A DNA stretch of 64,000 nucleotides from Symbiodinium natans (Eukaryota > Sar > Dinophyceae > Suessiales > Symbiodiniaceae). The notes below the pieces were generated by a model, which saw nothing but the letters and a program-made list of their open reading frames with translations, did not search any database and was not told the DNA's origin. The position numbers and the translations under genes are program-made. The stretch is from the NCBI GenBank assembly GCA_905221605.1, contig CAJNDS010002237.1, forward strand, positions 1 to 64,000. The letters run 5' to 3'. This document shows positions 10,740 to 21,198 of this stretch, piece after piece (position 1 is the first letter of the stretch; every line of letters begins with the position of its first letter).

Positions 10740-12031
10740 CCTTTCATGAGGCATGTCGAACTTTGGGGCTATTGTGGAGGACCCCTACTTTGGGGTGCAT
10801 AGTACAAAACACAATGACACTGGAATAGAACAGAACAGAATAGGACAGAACAACGCTTGAAATAGAACATGCTAAATGTTCTGGTATCATCTACTACCCT
10901 GACCTAGCGGTTTTGACAGCTTAAGAATGGACGGTATGACAGGGACGTGTTTCGGGTGTGGAGCATACGAGAATTCATGTCCGATCGCAAGGCGAGATTT
11001 TACCTAAAATATCTGTTCATGATTGATTATAGTGCCTCCACTATGCAAAATGGTGCTCTAGTACCTATTATATACGAAATACATACTAATTACGAACCCA
11101 CTCTTACATCTTACTACATTCGTTGCATGCAAGTTAACCACGAACTCAGTAGTCAGTGCATGAACACATATAAATACTGATTGCCCTACAACATGAAACA
11201 AATACACTTAAAATACTGAAAATCACGAACTACAGATTACAACTTTCGATTTTGGGCTTCCCTTTTTCTTCTGGGCATTGTTTTCGGGGGGGAGGGCAAA
11301 TCATGCTTTCGCTAGGCACAATACTGATCAAATACCAATTAAATGCGACTCCATTCTAATGAAAGACGAGCTACATTGTGCGTACAAAAATATCACTGCA
11401 GCCTCACTAAAGACTAGGTAGTTTAGTTGGTCCTTGAATAGATTAGCTCCCCCGCGCTATGCTACGAATCTGAAGGCAGACTTGTACAACAACGAAGCGC
11501 TACCTCTTCAACTAAATAGGTACGACTTGCCTGACCATGAAAACCCTATTTAGTCCTTTACACCGTGCTGCCATCCTCACTTCTGATCTGAGGGGCAGAC
11601 TTGTATTCATAACAGTCATTGCATCTTGCTAGTAGATGATTTTAATGCACTTAGCCTTACACTAGGTTACCCTCTAGGTTACCCTGCCTCCTCATCACCG
11701 GGGCTGAATTTATTTAAACCGAAATAGCCAAAACAATCTGAGACCAACGCTTCTTGGCCACCATAGCCCCGGCAGCTCCATGTAAGGAAACATGGAGCAT
11801 ACTTGCTCCCAAAAACAAAAACCCTAAAACCCAAAATCCTGGGCACAAATTCCGGAACCAACAACATTTATTTCAAAGTATGAGCATTAGTACAGAGACC
11901 AGGTCCCAGATACGAGGTCCCAGATATGAGTCCTCTATATTTATGTCTTTGGTTCTTGGTTTTTTGTTGGTTTCTTGTTGGTGTGTGCTTGGGTGTTCTG
12001 TTGTTGTGTTGGTCTTGTTGGGCAAGAAGTT
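10740..12031. other. A/T-richer gene-free sequence
   Basis: This stretch is clearly richer in A and T than the flanking genic DNA. It carries a few imperfect ACAGAACAGA-type repeats near 10820-10865 and no credible reading frame. It begins the repeat-dominated block that runs to 17.3 kb. Confidence 0.5.
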
Positions 12032-12250
12032 TCTTTTTTTTTTTTTTTTTTTTTGGGGGGGGGGGGGGGGGGGTTGTTTGCATGCACCACACCTCTAGGT
12101 CACCATGGTCTCTGGCATTTCCACAAAAGGAAAATGCCGCATATATTCATAGCCACGCATATGTGAAGGTGGTCCTGCGGGGGAGGGGTCTCTATATATA
12201 TATATATATGTATACACACATATATGTATATACATATATATATATATGTA
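12032..12250. repeat. Poly-T/poly-G run and TA-rich microsatellite
   Basis: A run of about 20 T is followed directly by about 20 G at 12032-12075. A TA microsatellite interrupted by TATG/CATA units follows at about 12191-12250. Both are simple-sequence DNA. Confidence 0.85.
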
Positions 12251-12419
12251 CATTGCTGCTCTTGTAGTTGTCTCTCGCCTTTGTCTCTGTCAGATGCTGC
12301 GTGTATGTATGACAGGACAGACTAACAACAACAAAAAACCTGTGTTGTTGCTTGCATGGATATGCCTACCAATTCTATGCATATAGGGACACCTGTCTTT
12401 GGGACCCTAAACACTAAAC

Positions 12420-12688
12420 CTTAAATCTAAACCCTAACCCCTAAACCCTAAACACTCTCTACCGAGATATATATATATATATATATTTATTTATTTATTT
12501 ATTTATATTTATATTTATATTTATATTTATTTATTTATTTGTTCATTTAAACCTTAACGGGGTCGTCTGGTGATTTTGCACTCTCGTGGTTCCTAAATCC
12601 TAAATCCTGAATCCTAAATCCCAAATCCTAAACCCGAAATCCTAAATCCTAAATCCTAAATTCTAAAGTCTAAATCCTAAATCCTAGG
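12420..12688. repeat. Telomere-like and CCTAAATC degenerate repeats with TA/TTTA microsatellite
   Basis: A few CCCTAAA units lie at about 12420-12455. A TA then TTTA/TTTATA microsatellite follows at about 12467-12545, and then a degenerate array of CCTAAATC/CCTAAATT units at about 12590-12688. The octamer differs from the CCCTAAA heptamer by small changes and may be its decayed derivative. Confidence 0.8.
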
Positions 12689-13238
12689 TGCTTTGGAGCA
12701 AAATGGTGGGCCCGAAACCGTCGATTTCAGTATTAAAAAAACAGCATTTTCATTGCGGGACCAGGCAAATCCTGGGTTCCACCTTTTTGGGGTGTTTTTT
12801 GAAGCTTTTTAAGGCTTTTTAAAGCTATTTGAAGCTGCTGTGGTAGTGCTCTGGGGGTAAACTGGAGGAGCCCCGAAACCGTCGATTACTAAAAGACAGC
12901 ACTTTTCATTGTGGGAGCAGCAAATCCCGGGCCCACCCCCTTTTGGGGGGTTTTGGAAGCCTTTTGGGGCTTTTGAAAGCTATTTGGCGATGTGGTGGTG
13001 CTTTGGGGTAAAATGAAGGGGCCCCGAAACCGTCGATTTCAGTATTAAAAAAACAGCATTATTCATTGCGGGGCCAGGCAAATCCTGGGTTCAACGTTTT
13101 TTGGGGGTTTTTTGAAGCCTTTTAGGGTGTTTTAAAGCTTTTTTGGGGCTGTGGTGGTGCTTTGGAGTAAAATGGTGGGGCCCCGAAACCGTCGATTCCA
13201 ATACTAAAAAACAGCACTTTCCATTGCGGGAGCAGGAT
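12689..13238. repeat. Tandem satellite, unit about 145-170 bp, about four copies
   Basis: Four successive units start near 12690, 12845, 12988 and 13157. Each begins with a GTGCTTTGG-AAAATGG-like segment, then a strongly conserved core CCCGAAACCGTCGATT. A short A-rich stretch ending in ACAGCA, a CATTG(C/T)GGG...CAAATCC(C/T)GGG segment, and a tail with several TTTTTGAAGC/TTTAAAGC-like blocks follow. The last unit is cut off at about 13238. No reading frame fits the units. I do not recognise this satellite. Confidence 0.75.
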
Positions 13239-13364
13239 TTTGGATTTAAGGTTCAAGGGACTTAGGCAATAAGAATTGAAATGGTAAATAGGGTTGCCAA
13301 ATGAAAGGGATCTGGGTGGATGGGGTGATGCCAAACACCCTTAGTGAATGCTTGGATCAGAGAT

Positions 13365-13826
13365 GCTGAACCCTAAACCCTAAACCCTAAGCCCTAAACC
13401 CTAAATTCCCATCCGGCCTGCTTAGGCCGTACCCACCCTTTTCTAGGGTGCCTGGACCCAGAAGATACCCGGCAGTGATGGGTGGGTGGAGCCATTGGAG
13501 AATGGTCAAATAGAGAGCCCCTAGGGCTCGCCTTGCCACTAGGCCACCAGAGTGGCGCCCATATTTAGACAGGATGTTCCCCTCACAATTCCACCACCCT
13601 GGACCCCCTGGCCCCCCTCTGGGGAGGGTTCCTGGACCCTGACCCGAAAATGCTGAAATCTTGGGTCTGACAACAGATGCCTTCGCATGACATGCCGCCC
13701 CCCCACAAATTCTGGGTGTGTAGGGGCGCCATTTACACATGGCACTTATGTACTGCCGCTGCGCGGCGAGACGCCCTAAACCCTAAGCCCTAAACCCTAA
13801 ACCTAAACCCTAAACCCTAAACCCTA
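13365..13826. repeat. Short CCCTAAA clusters around a non-coding spacer
   Basis: Several CCCTAAA/CCCTAAG units lie at about 13372-13406 and again at about 13771-13826. The ~360 bp between them has frames on the minus strand without motifs. I see no gene in it. Confidence 0.75.
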
Positions 13827-13990
13827 TTTCTCCCCCGCCCCCCCTCCCCTCCCCCCCACCTCCCCCCCCCCGCCCTCCTCCCCCCCCCCTCCCTCCAACC
13901 CCCCCCCCCTCCCCCTCCCCTCCCCCCCCCCCCCCCTCCTCCCCCTCCCCCCTCCCCCCCCCTCCCCCTCCCCCCTCCCCTCCCCCCCCG
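13827..13990. repeat. C-rich polypyrimidine tract
   Basis: Almost pure C with scattered T (CCCCTCCCC-type units) for about 160 bp. The glycine-rich minus-strand frame across it is compositional only. Such a tract could form triplex, i-motif or G-quadruplex structures. Confidence 0.9.
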
Positions 13991-14117
13991 CTCCTTCTTC
14001 TGGCGAAGGACAGGCTTGCTGATGAAAAATGTAAACTTTTTATTTCTGAATGCTGGGTGGGTTTTTTTCGAAAGCCCAAACAGCGGCTCTACTGGAGATT
14101 GCTCGACCCGGAGCTGC

Positions 14118-14144
14118 TGAACCCTAAACCCTAAACCCTAAACC

Positions 14145-14183
<39 letters not shown>

Positions 14184-14598
14184 ACCCTAAACCCTAAACC
14201 CTAAACCCTAAACCCTAAACCCCTAAACCCCTAAACCCCTAAACCCCTAAACCCCTAAACCCCTAACCCCTAACCCCTAAACCCCTAACCCTAAACCCTC
14301 AACCTAAACCCAAAACCCTCAAACCTAACCCTAAACCCTAAAACCCTAAAACCAACCCTAACCCTAACCCTAAACCCGAAACCCTAAACCCTAACCCTAA
14401 ACCCTAAACCCTAAACCCTAAACCCTAAACCCTAAACCCTAAACACTAAACCCTAAACCCTACAACCCAACCCTAAACCCTAAACCCTAAACCCTAAACC
14501 CTAAACCCTAAACCCTAAACCCTAAACCCTAAACCCTAAACCCTAAACCCTAAACCCTAAACCCTAAACCCTAAACCCTAAACCCTAAACCCTAAACC
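14118..14598. repeat. Interstitial telomere-type array, (CCCTAAA)n with variants
   Basis: About 480 bp of tandem CCCTAAA heptamers, with internal blocks of CCCTCAA, CCCCTAAA and CCCTAA variants, ending in a homogeneous run of about 20 units. TTTAGGG is the telomere repeat reported for dinoflagellates and plants. The array sits inside the window with ordinary sequence on both sides, so it is not a chromosome end here. Confidence 0.95.
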
Positions 14599-14779
14599 CT
14601 TCCCTTGAACCCCCACCTGGCTCGAGCTGGCATCCAAGGCCCCGGAGCCGTTCATCGGAGAGTCCACGGACGCCGACGCCGACGCCGACAAAGCAGCCTC
14701 AAGCAAAGGGCTTTGCGCTCTCTGTGCTCTTTTTGGGTGCTTGAGGTTCTTGTTGAACTGAGGGTACGCCCAGGTTGGT

Positions 14780-15115
14780 TCGCAAAGCGGGTGAAGCTTC
14801 TGAAGCTCGGAAGCTCGCGACCTTCTTGTGAAGACCGCATCCTGAAGCTCATGAGCCTTTGCTTTGAGTCTCGAAGCCTGAAGCTCCGACGCTTCCCTTT
14901 TGAGGCCTGAAGTCTGAAGCTCGGGAGGGAGCTTCGCCTTTTAGGCTGCCTCGCCTTTTGAATTTTGACGCTGAAGCTCGCGAGCTCCACTTTCGAAGCT
15001 TGAAGTCTGAAGCTCTGCAGCTTCGCTAGCTTCTCCTATTCGCCCGCATCGCCTGACGTCTGAGGCTCGTGAGCTTCGCTTTTGAGACTTGAGGTCTCAA
15101 GTTTTTCGAGCTTCG
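14780..15115. repeat. Degenerate GAAGCT-rich repeat
   Basis: Imperfect units of roughly 50-65 bp share CTGAAGCTC, GAGCTTCGC and CTTTTGAG(G/A)C(C/T)TGA(A/G)G motifs, repeated about six times. The units are partly palindromic around AGCT. No reading frame is supported. Confidence 0.65.
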
Positions 15116-15185
15116 CGCGTCGCGCTTCATGCTTACAAAGCGAGCCTCTCTGACCGACCCCTTGCGCGCTCATCAATTTATTCAT

Positions 15186-15245
<60 letters not shown>

Positions 15246-16690
15246 CTTGTTCTTGTCCTTGTCCTTGTCCTTGTCCTTGTCCTTGTCCTTGTCCTTGTCC
15301 TTGTCCTTGTCCTTGTCCTTGTTATTGTTCTTGTTCTTGTCCTTGTTCTTGTTCTTGTTATTGTTCTTATTGTTCTTGTTCTTATTGTTCTTGTTCTTAT
15401 TGTTATTGTTCTTTTTGTTCTTGTTCTTGTTATTGTTATTGTTCTCATTGTTCTTGTTCTTATTGTTCTTGTTATTGTTATTGTTCTTGTTCTTGTTATT
15501 GTTCTTATTATTCTTGTTCTTCTTATTATTCTTGTTCTTCTTGTTATTCTTGTTATTCTTGTTATTCTTGTTATTCTTGTTCTTCTTGTTCTTCTTGTTC
15601 TTCTTGTTCTTCTTGTTCTTCTTGTTCTTCTTGTTCTTCTTGTTCTTCTTGTTCTTCTTGTTCTTCTTGTTCTTCTTGTTCTTCTTGTTCTTCTTGTTCT
15701 TCTTGTTCTTCTTGTTCTTCTTGTTCTTCTTGTTCTTCTTGTTCTTCTTGTTCTTCTTGTTCTTCTTGTTCTTCTTGTTCTTCTTGTTTCTTCTTTGTTC
15801 TTCTTGTTCTTCTTGTTCTTCTTGTTCTTCTTGTTCTTCTTGTTCTTCTTGTTCTTCTTGTTCTTCTTGTTCTTCTTGTTCTTCTTGTTCTTCTTGTTCT
15901 TCTTGTTCTTCTTGTTCTTCTTGTTCTTGTCTTGTTCTTCTTGTTCTTCTTGTTCTTGTTCGTTCTTCTTGTTCTTCTTGTTCTTCTTGTTCTTCTTGTT
16001 CTTCTTGTTATTCTTGTTCTTCTTGTTCTTCTTGTTCTTCTTGTTCTTCTTGTTCTTCTTCTTGTTCTTCTTGTTCTTCTTGTTCTTCTTGTTCTTCTTG
16101 TTCTCTTGTTTCCTCTTGTTCTTCTTGTTCTGCTTGTTCTTATTGTTATTCTGGTGTGGTGCGGTTGTTGTTGCTTGTTCTGTTTCGTTGTTCTTGTCCT
16201 TGTCCGTGTGGTCCTGTCCTTGTCCCTTGTCCTTGTCCTTGTCCTTGTCCTTGTCCTTGTCCGTGTCCTTTCACTTGTCGCGTGTGGTCCTTTTGCCTTG
16301 TCCTTGTTCCGTGTCCGTGTCCTTGTCCTTGTCCTTGGTCCTTGTCCGTGTCCTTGTCCTTGTCCTTGTCCTTGTCCTTGTCCTTGTCCTTGTCCTTGTC
16401 CTTGTCCTTGTCCTTGTCCTTGTCCTTGTCCTTGTCCTTGTCCTTGTCCTTGTCCTTGTCCTTGTCCTTGTCCTTGTCCTTGTCCTTGTCCTTGTCCTTG
16501 TCCTTGTCCTTGTCCTTGTCCTTGTCCTTGTTCTTGTCCTTGTGCTTGTTCTTGTTCTTGTTCTTGTTCTTGTTCTTGTTCTTGTTCTTGTTCTTGTTCT
16601 TGTTCTTGTTCTTGTTCTTGTTCTTGTTCTTGTTCTTGTTCTTGTTCTTGTTCTTGTTCTTGTTCTTGTTCTTGTTCTTGATATTATTCT
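15186..16690. repeat. 1.5-kb hierarchical pyrimidine/TG microsatellite
   Basis: Nested simple repeats lie in blocks. (TTG)n is at about 15186-15245 and (TTGTCC)n at about 15246-15325. Mixed TTGTTC/TTATTG units run to about 15540. (TTGTTCTTC)n runs at about 15540-16120, (TTGTCC)n at about 16190-16545 and (TTGTTC)n at about 16546-16680. The plus strand has almost no A, and every stop codon needs A, so all three plus frames stay open for over 500 codons. They are not genes. Confidence 0.97.
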
Positions 16691-17338
16691 TCTTATTGTT
16701 GTTGTTGTATTACTTTTTGGGTGTCTGGGGGTTTGGGGTTTTTAGGTTGTTGCGGGCTTTTAGGGCCTGTAGAGCAGACGCAAGAGCCGAAATAATTTTC
16801 AACGCCATCCCCTTGGAAAACCCCAATCGTGAAACAATCGCAGATAAACTACCCCACATTCTTGGGGCATATCCCAGAGCAGAGGGTTACCCCTTCTAGC
16901 AGATAAACTACCCCAACATGGTGTCCCTCAACCCGAAAACCTATTTTTATGACACTACACCCCCAAAACGCGCACACCGTACTTTGTGAAAAAACCATCT
17001 CGAAGTAGACCCCAAGCCCTGAAACCCGAAACTCTAGGCCAGGGTGGGCCCATGTTGGGATGCACCCCCCCCCCCTATACTAACAGTCCTTACTAGGGAT
17101 TCTAAATGAGAGTACGATAATCCCTATTAAGGACTGAGCGGAAAGGCCCTAAACCCTAAACCCTAAACCCTAAACCCTAAACCCTAAACCCTAAACCCTA
17201 GGGGGAACATCCCCAGGCCCATGCTTTGCCATGGCTCTCTGAGGGCAGCACGGGCGACTTGGTCGGTCTGGCCTTGCCTTCGAAGATTTCGGAGATTTCG
17301 GAGCTTGAGCGGCCCTAGGCCCTAGCCCTGCGCCCTGA
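16691..17338. other. Spacer with a (CCCTAAA) block, no gene
   Basis: Non-coding spacer between the microsatellite and the tandem array. It holds a TTTTTAGG/TTTTAGGG fragment near 16738-16765, scattered ACCCC-rich segments, and about seven CCCTAAA units at 17147-17200. The last bases before the array are CCCTGA at 17333-17338. Confidence 0.7.
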
Positions 17339-17533
17339 GGGGAAGGGAAAGAATCTCAACCCTAACAGTCGCCAGAGGTTTCACCCTGAACCAACCAGCA
17401 AACACCAAGAACTCGAAACTCTTTTTTGCTACCAGGCGCATGGCCCAGTCTTGAGCCATGAAGATTACCAGGTACATTGACCCTTCAACTTTCAACACCA
17501 ACTCTTTTCTACAATACCAACTGCAGCTCCGCA
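17339..17533 (-). repeat. Putative 3' LTR of copy A (195 bp)
   Basis: Identical by eye to the repeat at 25146-25340. On the minus strand it starts TGCGGAGCTGCAG and ends CTTTCCCTTCCCC. Its left edge is where similarity to the other copies is lost. It does not end in the usual CA. Confidence 0.6.
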
Positions 17534-17545
17534 CTCCCCCTGTCC
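17534..17545 (-). promoter_or_regulatory. Polypurine tract-like site, copy A
   Basis: The minus-strand sequence GGACAGGGGGAG directly abuts the TG start of the 195-bp repeat. In LTR elements this tract primes plus-strand DNA synthesis. A small palindrome, CCTAGGAAATCCTAGG, lies just upstream and overlaps its first bases. The same arrangement is present in copy B. Confidence 0.45.
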
Positions 17546-17906
17546 TAGGATTTCCTAGGACACACATTGGAGGTGCAGACTTTTGGCCAAAAACTGCCAT
17601 TAGGGCAGCAGCCAGCTGCTTGGAATGCACATTATGGTTTTACGTCATCCAGGACGAATTTATAGCACATTGGCTAAACACCTTTTACCACAGAGAATCC
17701 TTTTTCACCATGATTCTCTTGTCATTGAAGACTCTTCAGTCTTCTTCACCACGAACCGTGGTCTTCGCTACGCAAAAAGCTACTGACTTCTACTATCAGG
17801 GATTTCCATACCCTTAATAGTAACCACCATATTTTCAGCACATTGGCTGTTCCAGCGCACCTGTCTTCAGAAAGAGAAAAACCATTCCCTCATCAATACC
17901 ATCCAG

Positions 17907-18980
17907 TCACTTCTTCTTCCGGTGGGCATCGATGCTTAGGTGAAGTCGCAGCAGAACATACTCCAGGTCCGACACTGTAAGAACAGGATCCTGCACGCAC
18001 CTTTGAATTGAGGATACCAATCCTTCTCTCTTCGCGTCCTCAATTGCTTGGCAAGATTGACCCAGCTCTGCATCCACAGTAGTAGACGCTTGCGCATCCA
18101 CATCAGAGGAACGATCCTTTTCCTCAAGACCTTTCACCACTACCACCTCTTCCTTCTTGGGGCTTTGACTTTTCTCTTTCTTCTTCGTCTTTCCCACGAC
18201 GCTTGACTTTGCGCGCGTTCTCGAAGAGGCTTTTTCCCCTGCAGAAACCACCGCATTGGATGATGATCCACCCTTCTCAATGTTCGCCGGCATCTTCTTC
18301 GGCTTTGGAACCATAAGAGTATAAGGATCCTCGCTAGCTGCAGTTTTCCTCTTCTTTTTGACCTTTTTTACCTCTTCCTCAACGGCAACATCCGTCTCCG
18401 AAGTTCCAACCACCTCCTTTTCGGCAGGAATATCCTTGCTGGACTCCCTTTCTAGGGACCTCTTTTTGCCCCTTTTGGGATCTCTCTCTTCTTCAACGTT
18501 GGCTCGCTCGAACCATATCCTCAGGTCATTGACCCATTCTTCCACGTCCGCCAGCGAAACCTCATACGACTTCACTATTTCGTGAAGTTCCAGCAAGGAC
18601 AGCACACCAGTGGTCCACGAACACCATTCTGTATCCATCTGTTCAGCGTCTCCATTGAACTTCAGGAGTTTGAACACTGGGTCCGCCTCTGCACGAGCCA
18701 AATCTGACTTGCCATTGGACATAAATGAAATCGCCTCCATCAGCAGTTCTACCATTTTGGTATCATCGTCATAAACCATGAAATCCTCCTCTTCTTCATC
18801 AAACCGTTCAGGAGAGATCTCCTTTCCTCCACCTCTTGTACCAGAACTTCTCCTTGGACCATCCCTTGGGGGCGTCCTTGGAGACCTTGGCCTCTGTTCA
18901 TCCAGCGGATCACCATGCTCAAAGACACACTTGTCCCCATAACGGCACGGCACTTCCCAGACTGAGCAAACTGGATACAC
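17907..18980 (-). CDS. Copy A, last frame: second half of CCCH finger 6 and a basic C-terminal region
   Basis: This 357-residue frame begins inside a CCCH finger (RYGDKCVFEHGD). The first half of that finger lies in the preceding frame, so the listed start is not a real start codon context. A Pro/Arg/Ser-rich linker follows, then an acidic segment, a helical region (about residues 75-165) and a lysine-rich, nuclear-localisation-like block (VKKVKKKRKTA). The frame ends SIDAHRKKK with a stop at 17907. It differs from the copy B frame at 25713-26786 by only a few residues (for example LEEKD versus PEEKD). I recognise no enzyme motif. It is probably the C-terminal part of the CCCH polyprotein, reached by frameshift or lost to one. 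Confidence 0.6.
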   Translation of the reverse strand: MYPVCSVWEVPCRYGDKCVFEHGDPLDEQRPRSPRTPPRDGPRRSSGTRGGGKEISPERFDEEEEDFMVYDDDTKMVELLMEAISFMSNGKSDLARAEADPVFKLLKFNGDAEQMDTEWCSWTTGVLSLLELHEIVKSYEVSLADVEEWVNDLRIWFERANVEEERDPKRGKKRSLERESSKDIPAEKEVVGTSETDVAVEEEVKKVKKKRKTAASEDPYTLMVPKPKKMPANIEKGGSSSNAVVSAGEKASSRTRAKSSVVGKTKKKEKSQSPKKEEVVVVKGLEEKDRSSDVDAQASTTVDAELGQSCQAIEDAKREGLVSSIQRCVQDPVLTVSDLEYVLLRLHLSIDAHRKKK

Positions 18981-20548
18981 CTTACACCAGTTGCATTGTG
19001 TGAGAACTTACAGTCCTTTCCAGAGAAGCAGTGTCTCCCAGCCACATAGTACTTGCACCAATATGATTGTAGCACCACATCATCTTCTGAATGGATGAAT
19101 TTGCAATGTTCACCAAATTTGCAGCGATCTTTTCCCCTGCTGAACCAATAGCAGAAGCCTTTCTTCCTCTTCTCCAAGCGCTCCGCCTCGCACCGGTCCA
19201 TAGGGCGATTCTGCTCTACATGAACATTGCCATGTACCTGAGAACTGCTCCCTTCACCCAAGGTGCTATCAGTATTTGATGCTTTGAGTACAGCTGGAAA
19301 ACCTGGCCTCGGTCCTACCACCTTCATGATTGGTTTTCCACCAACTCCTGAGCCATGCTGAGACGATCCAAAAGCATTGAATATTTTCACGAAGGCCTTT
19401 CTAGTGCCGATCTTCTGCACCCTTTTGATTGGATGTTTCATTGCTCCAACCTTGCATCCAGATACATTCGAACGACACAACCTCCTATACCCAGCTCTAT
19501 ATCCCTTTTTCCAAAGAGCCATAAGAATTCTAGAGGCAGTAACATTCTCCACCTCTACCTTTTCCGACTGTCCCTCACTTCCCGGAACAAACCCATCCAA
19601 CCCATCCATATCTGAAGACCTTTCCATCTTTTTTGACATCACTTCGTCGAGGTAATCTTCAGAGATCCAGGGTAAGTTCCTCTTAGAGGAAAAATCGTCA
19701 CCATTATCCGGTCCTTCACCAGGATACCCCTTCGTGCTGTCAAAGATCCTACCAGTAGTGCGGTCCTGCGTAGAGAAATCCCAGTTGGAAGCGACACGAG
19801 AATACACCGACCACAAGAACATCCTTGTGCCAGCCAATCTTGACGAACCACTGGATGTCTCCTCTTCTGGAGAAACTTCTGGCGCTTTGCCATCCCTTCC
19901 AGTGTCACCAATTGTCTCACCTCCAGCATCTTCAATGGGAATAGGGGGTTCATTGATCCCTTGATCAAGTACCGCATCTTTCTGTCCGAGAATCTCCAGC
20001 ATCATCCCTGAAGGATCCACTTCCTCATCAGCATCGTCGTCCATCCTGTTCCAGAGAACCTCCAATTGATCAGCACATGTCGCCGCCTGAAGGAACTCCA
20101 TCATTTGAGCCTTCCCGCGCTGCCAGAGAAATTCTGAATTCACCACTGACCCTTGGCCTCCTAGGGTAAGGAACGGAGCAACCAATTTGGCTACCCTTGC
20201 CATAAGTTCAACGTGAACTTCCATGCCTGGACTACGACTCCAATCGTAGGCAATTGCCTCCATAGCAGTTCCAAACTTTTCTGTATTCCTGAATTCCCCT
20301 TCCAGACCAGGAGATAGCAATGCACCCATCACCGAAAGAGGATAATTTCCCACCGCTGGCAAACACGGATTATCATGGAACGAATGATGCAAATCACCAT
20401 AATGTCCTTGATCTCTCCTTTGAAAAAGGAGTGTCCCAGTCTCCAGCTGGGCATTCAGTTCATCCACTTGAACCATTTCAGCACATATCCTCTGCGCTGC
20501 AGTCGCTATTGCCGGCCAGATGGTACGATCGGTCAGACCGCGACGCAT
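18749..20548 (-). pseudogene. Copy A, third segment of the CCCH polyprotein, broken by a 466-bp deletion
   Basis: The frame carries CCCH fingers 4 and 5 (about 19088-19156, FCYWFSRGKDRCKFGEHCKF; about 19002-19060, CKYYVAGRHCFSGKDCKFSH) and the first half of finger 6. It opens at the deletion. Compared with copy B, 466 bp equivalent to 28387-28854 are missing near 20581. Because 466 is not a multiple of three, the upstream part (20641-21198) is in another frame. Copy B keeps the whole segment as one 1025-residue frame. Zinc fingers of this type bind single-stranded, usually AU-rich, RNA. This copy cannot make the full segment without frame restoration. Confidence 0.6.
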
Positions 20549-20582
20549 AACCCAATCAGTTGTTGGCGACTGAATCAGCGTT

Positions 20583-21198
20583 CCGCCAGCGAACCAACTA
20601 TAACTGAGCCATCCCTTGCTCTTTTTTGAGACTGTTCAGTTCAACGAGAAGGTTGTGGTAGCGAAAAAACTTGAGAAGTCACTTCTTGGCGGGTCTCCCC
20701 CCGCGACGCTTTGTCGCGCCCTTCGCCAAGGTGAACCGATTTTTTCTGCCCATCATTGGAGCTTGAAGAACCAGCAAGTGGAACATTGCCACGCGTCGCA
20801 GTTCTTTGTGAATCCCTTTCTCGCAAAAAGATTTCCCTCAGGTGTCGCGCGCTGTTGGTTTCTTCCTCGCTTGAATCACCTGAGGAATCTGCATAGGAGA
20901 CCAAAGCTCCCGTCTGATCATCATCACCCACCAAATCTGCCAAACCACCACGGGGCTTAACTGGTTCCAGCGGCTTTGGCTTTTCCACCACTTCCGCTGG
21001 CTGCACACGCCGTTGTGAGCGAGAGCGTGGCACCTGTCGCACCTGTTTTTTATCCAGCAAGGGCCTTCCCCTTTTCACAGGGTTTGATCTTGACCGATAC
21101 GCCTTTGTTGGCGGGTTCACCGGTGGCATTCCAACTCCCACCAATCGCAACCTCTGCACGCACAGCGGGGATCTCTGCGCAAGCGTCCAAGCGTCCAA
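20583..21198 (-). pseudogene. Copy A, upstream piece of the third segment, out of frame on both sides
   Basis: This 185-residue frame matches the N-terminal part of the copy B 1025-residue frame (SRSQRRVQPAEVVEKPKPLE region). It lacks eight residues (SYPFSRAW) because of an in-frame 24-bp difference near 20940. On its 5' side it is separated from the preceding frame by an extra 8 bp: GTCCAAGC occurs one more time near 21185-21200 than in copy B. On its 3' side it is cut by the 466-bp deletion. Confidence 0.55.

Noticed and set aside
13810-14079. Glycine-rich minus-strand frame
   Set aside because: It is a translation of the C-rich tract.
15089-16899. Three overlapping plus-strand ORFs of 530-570 codons
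   Set aside because: They are translations of the TTG/TTGTCC/TTGTTC microsatellite, open only because the strand lacks A. There is no protein-like composition outside the repeats.
17449-17458. Nine-base match (TGGCTCAAG, minus strand) to the 3' end of the dinoflagellate spliced leader inside the 195-bp repeat
   Set aside because: A nine-base match is expected about once by chance in a window of this size, and the adjacent bases do not match.
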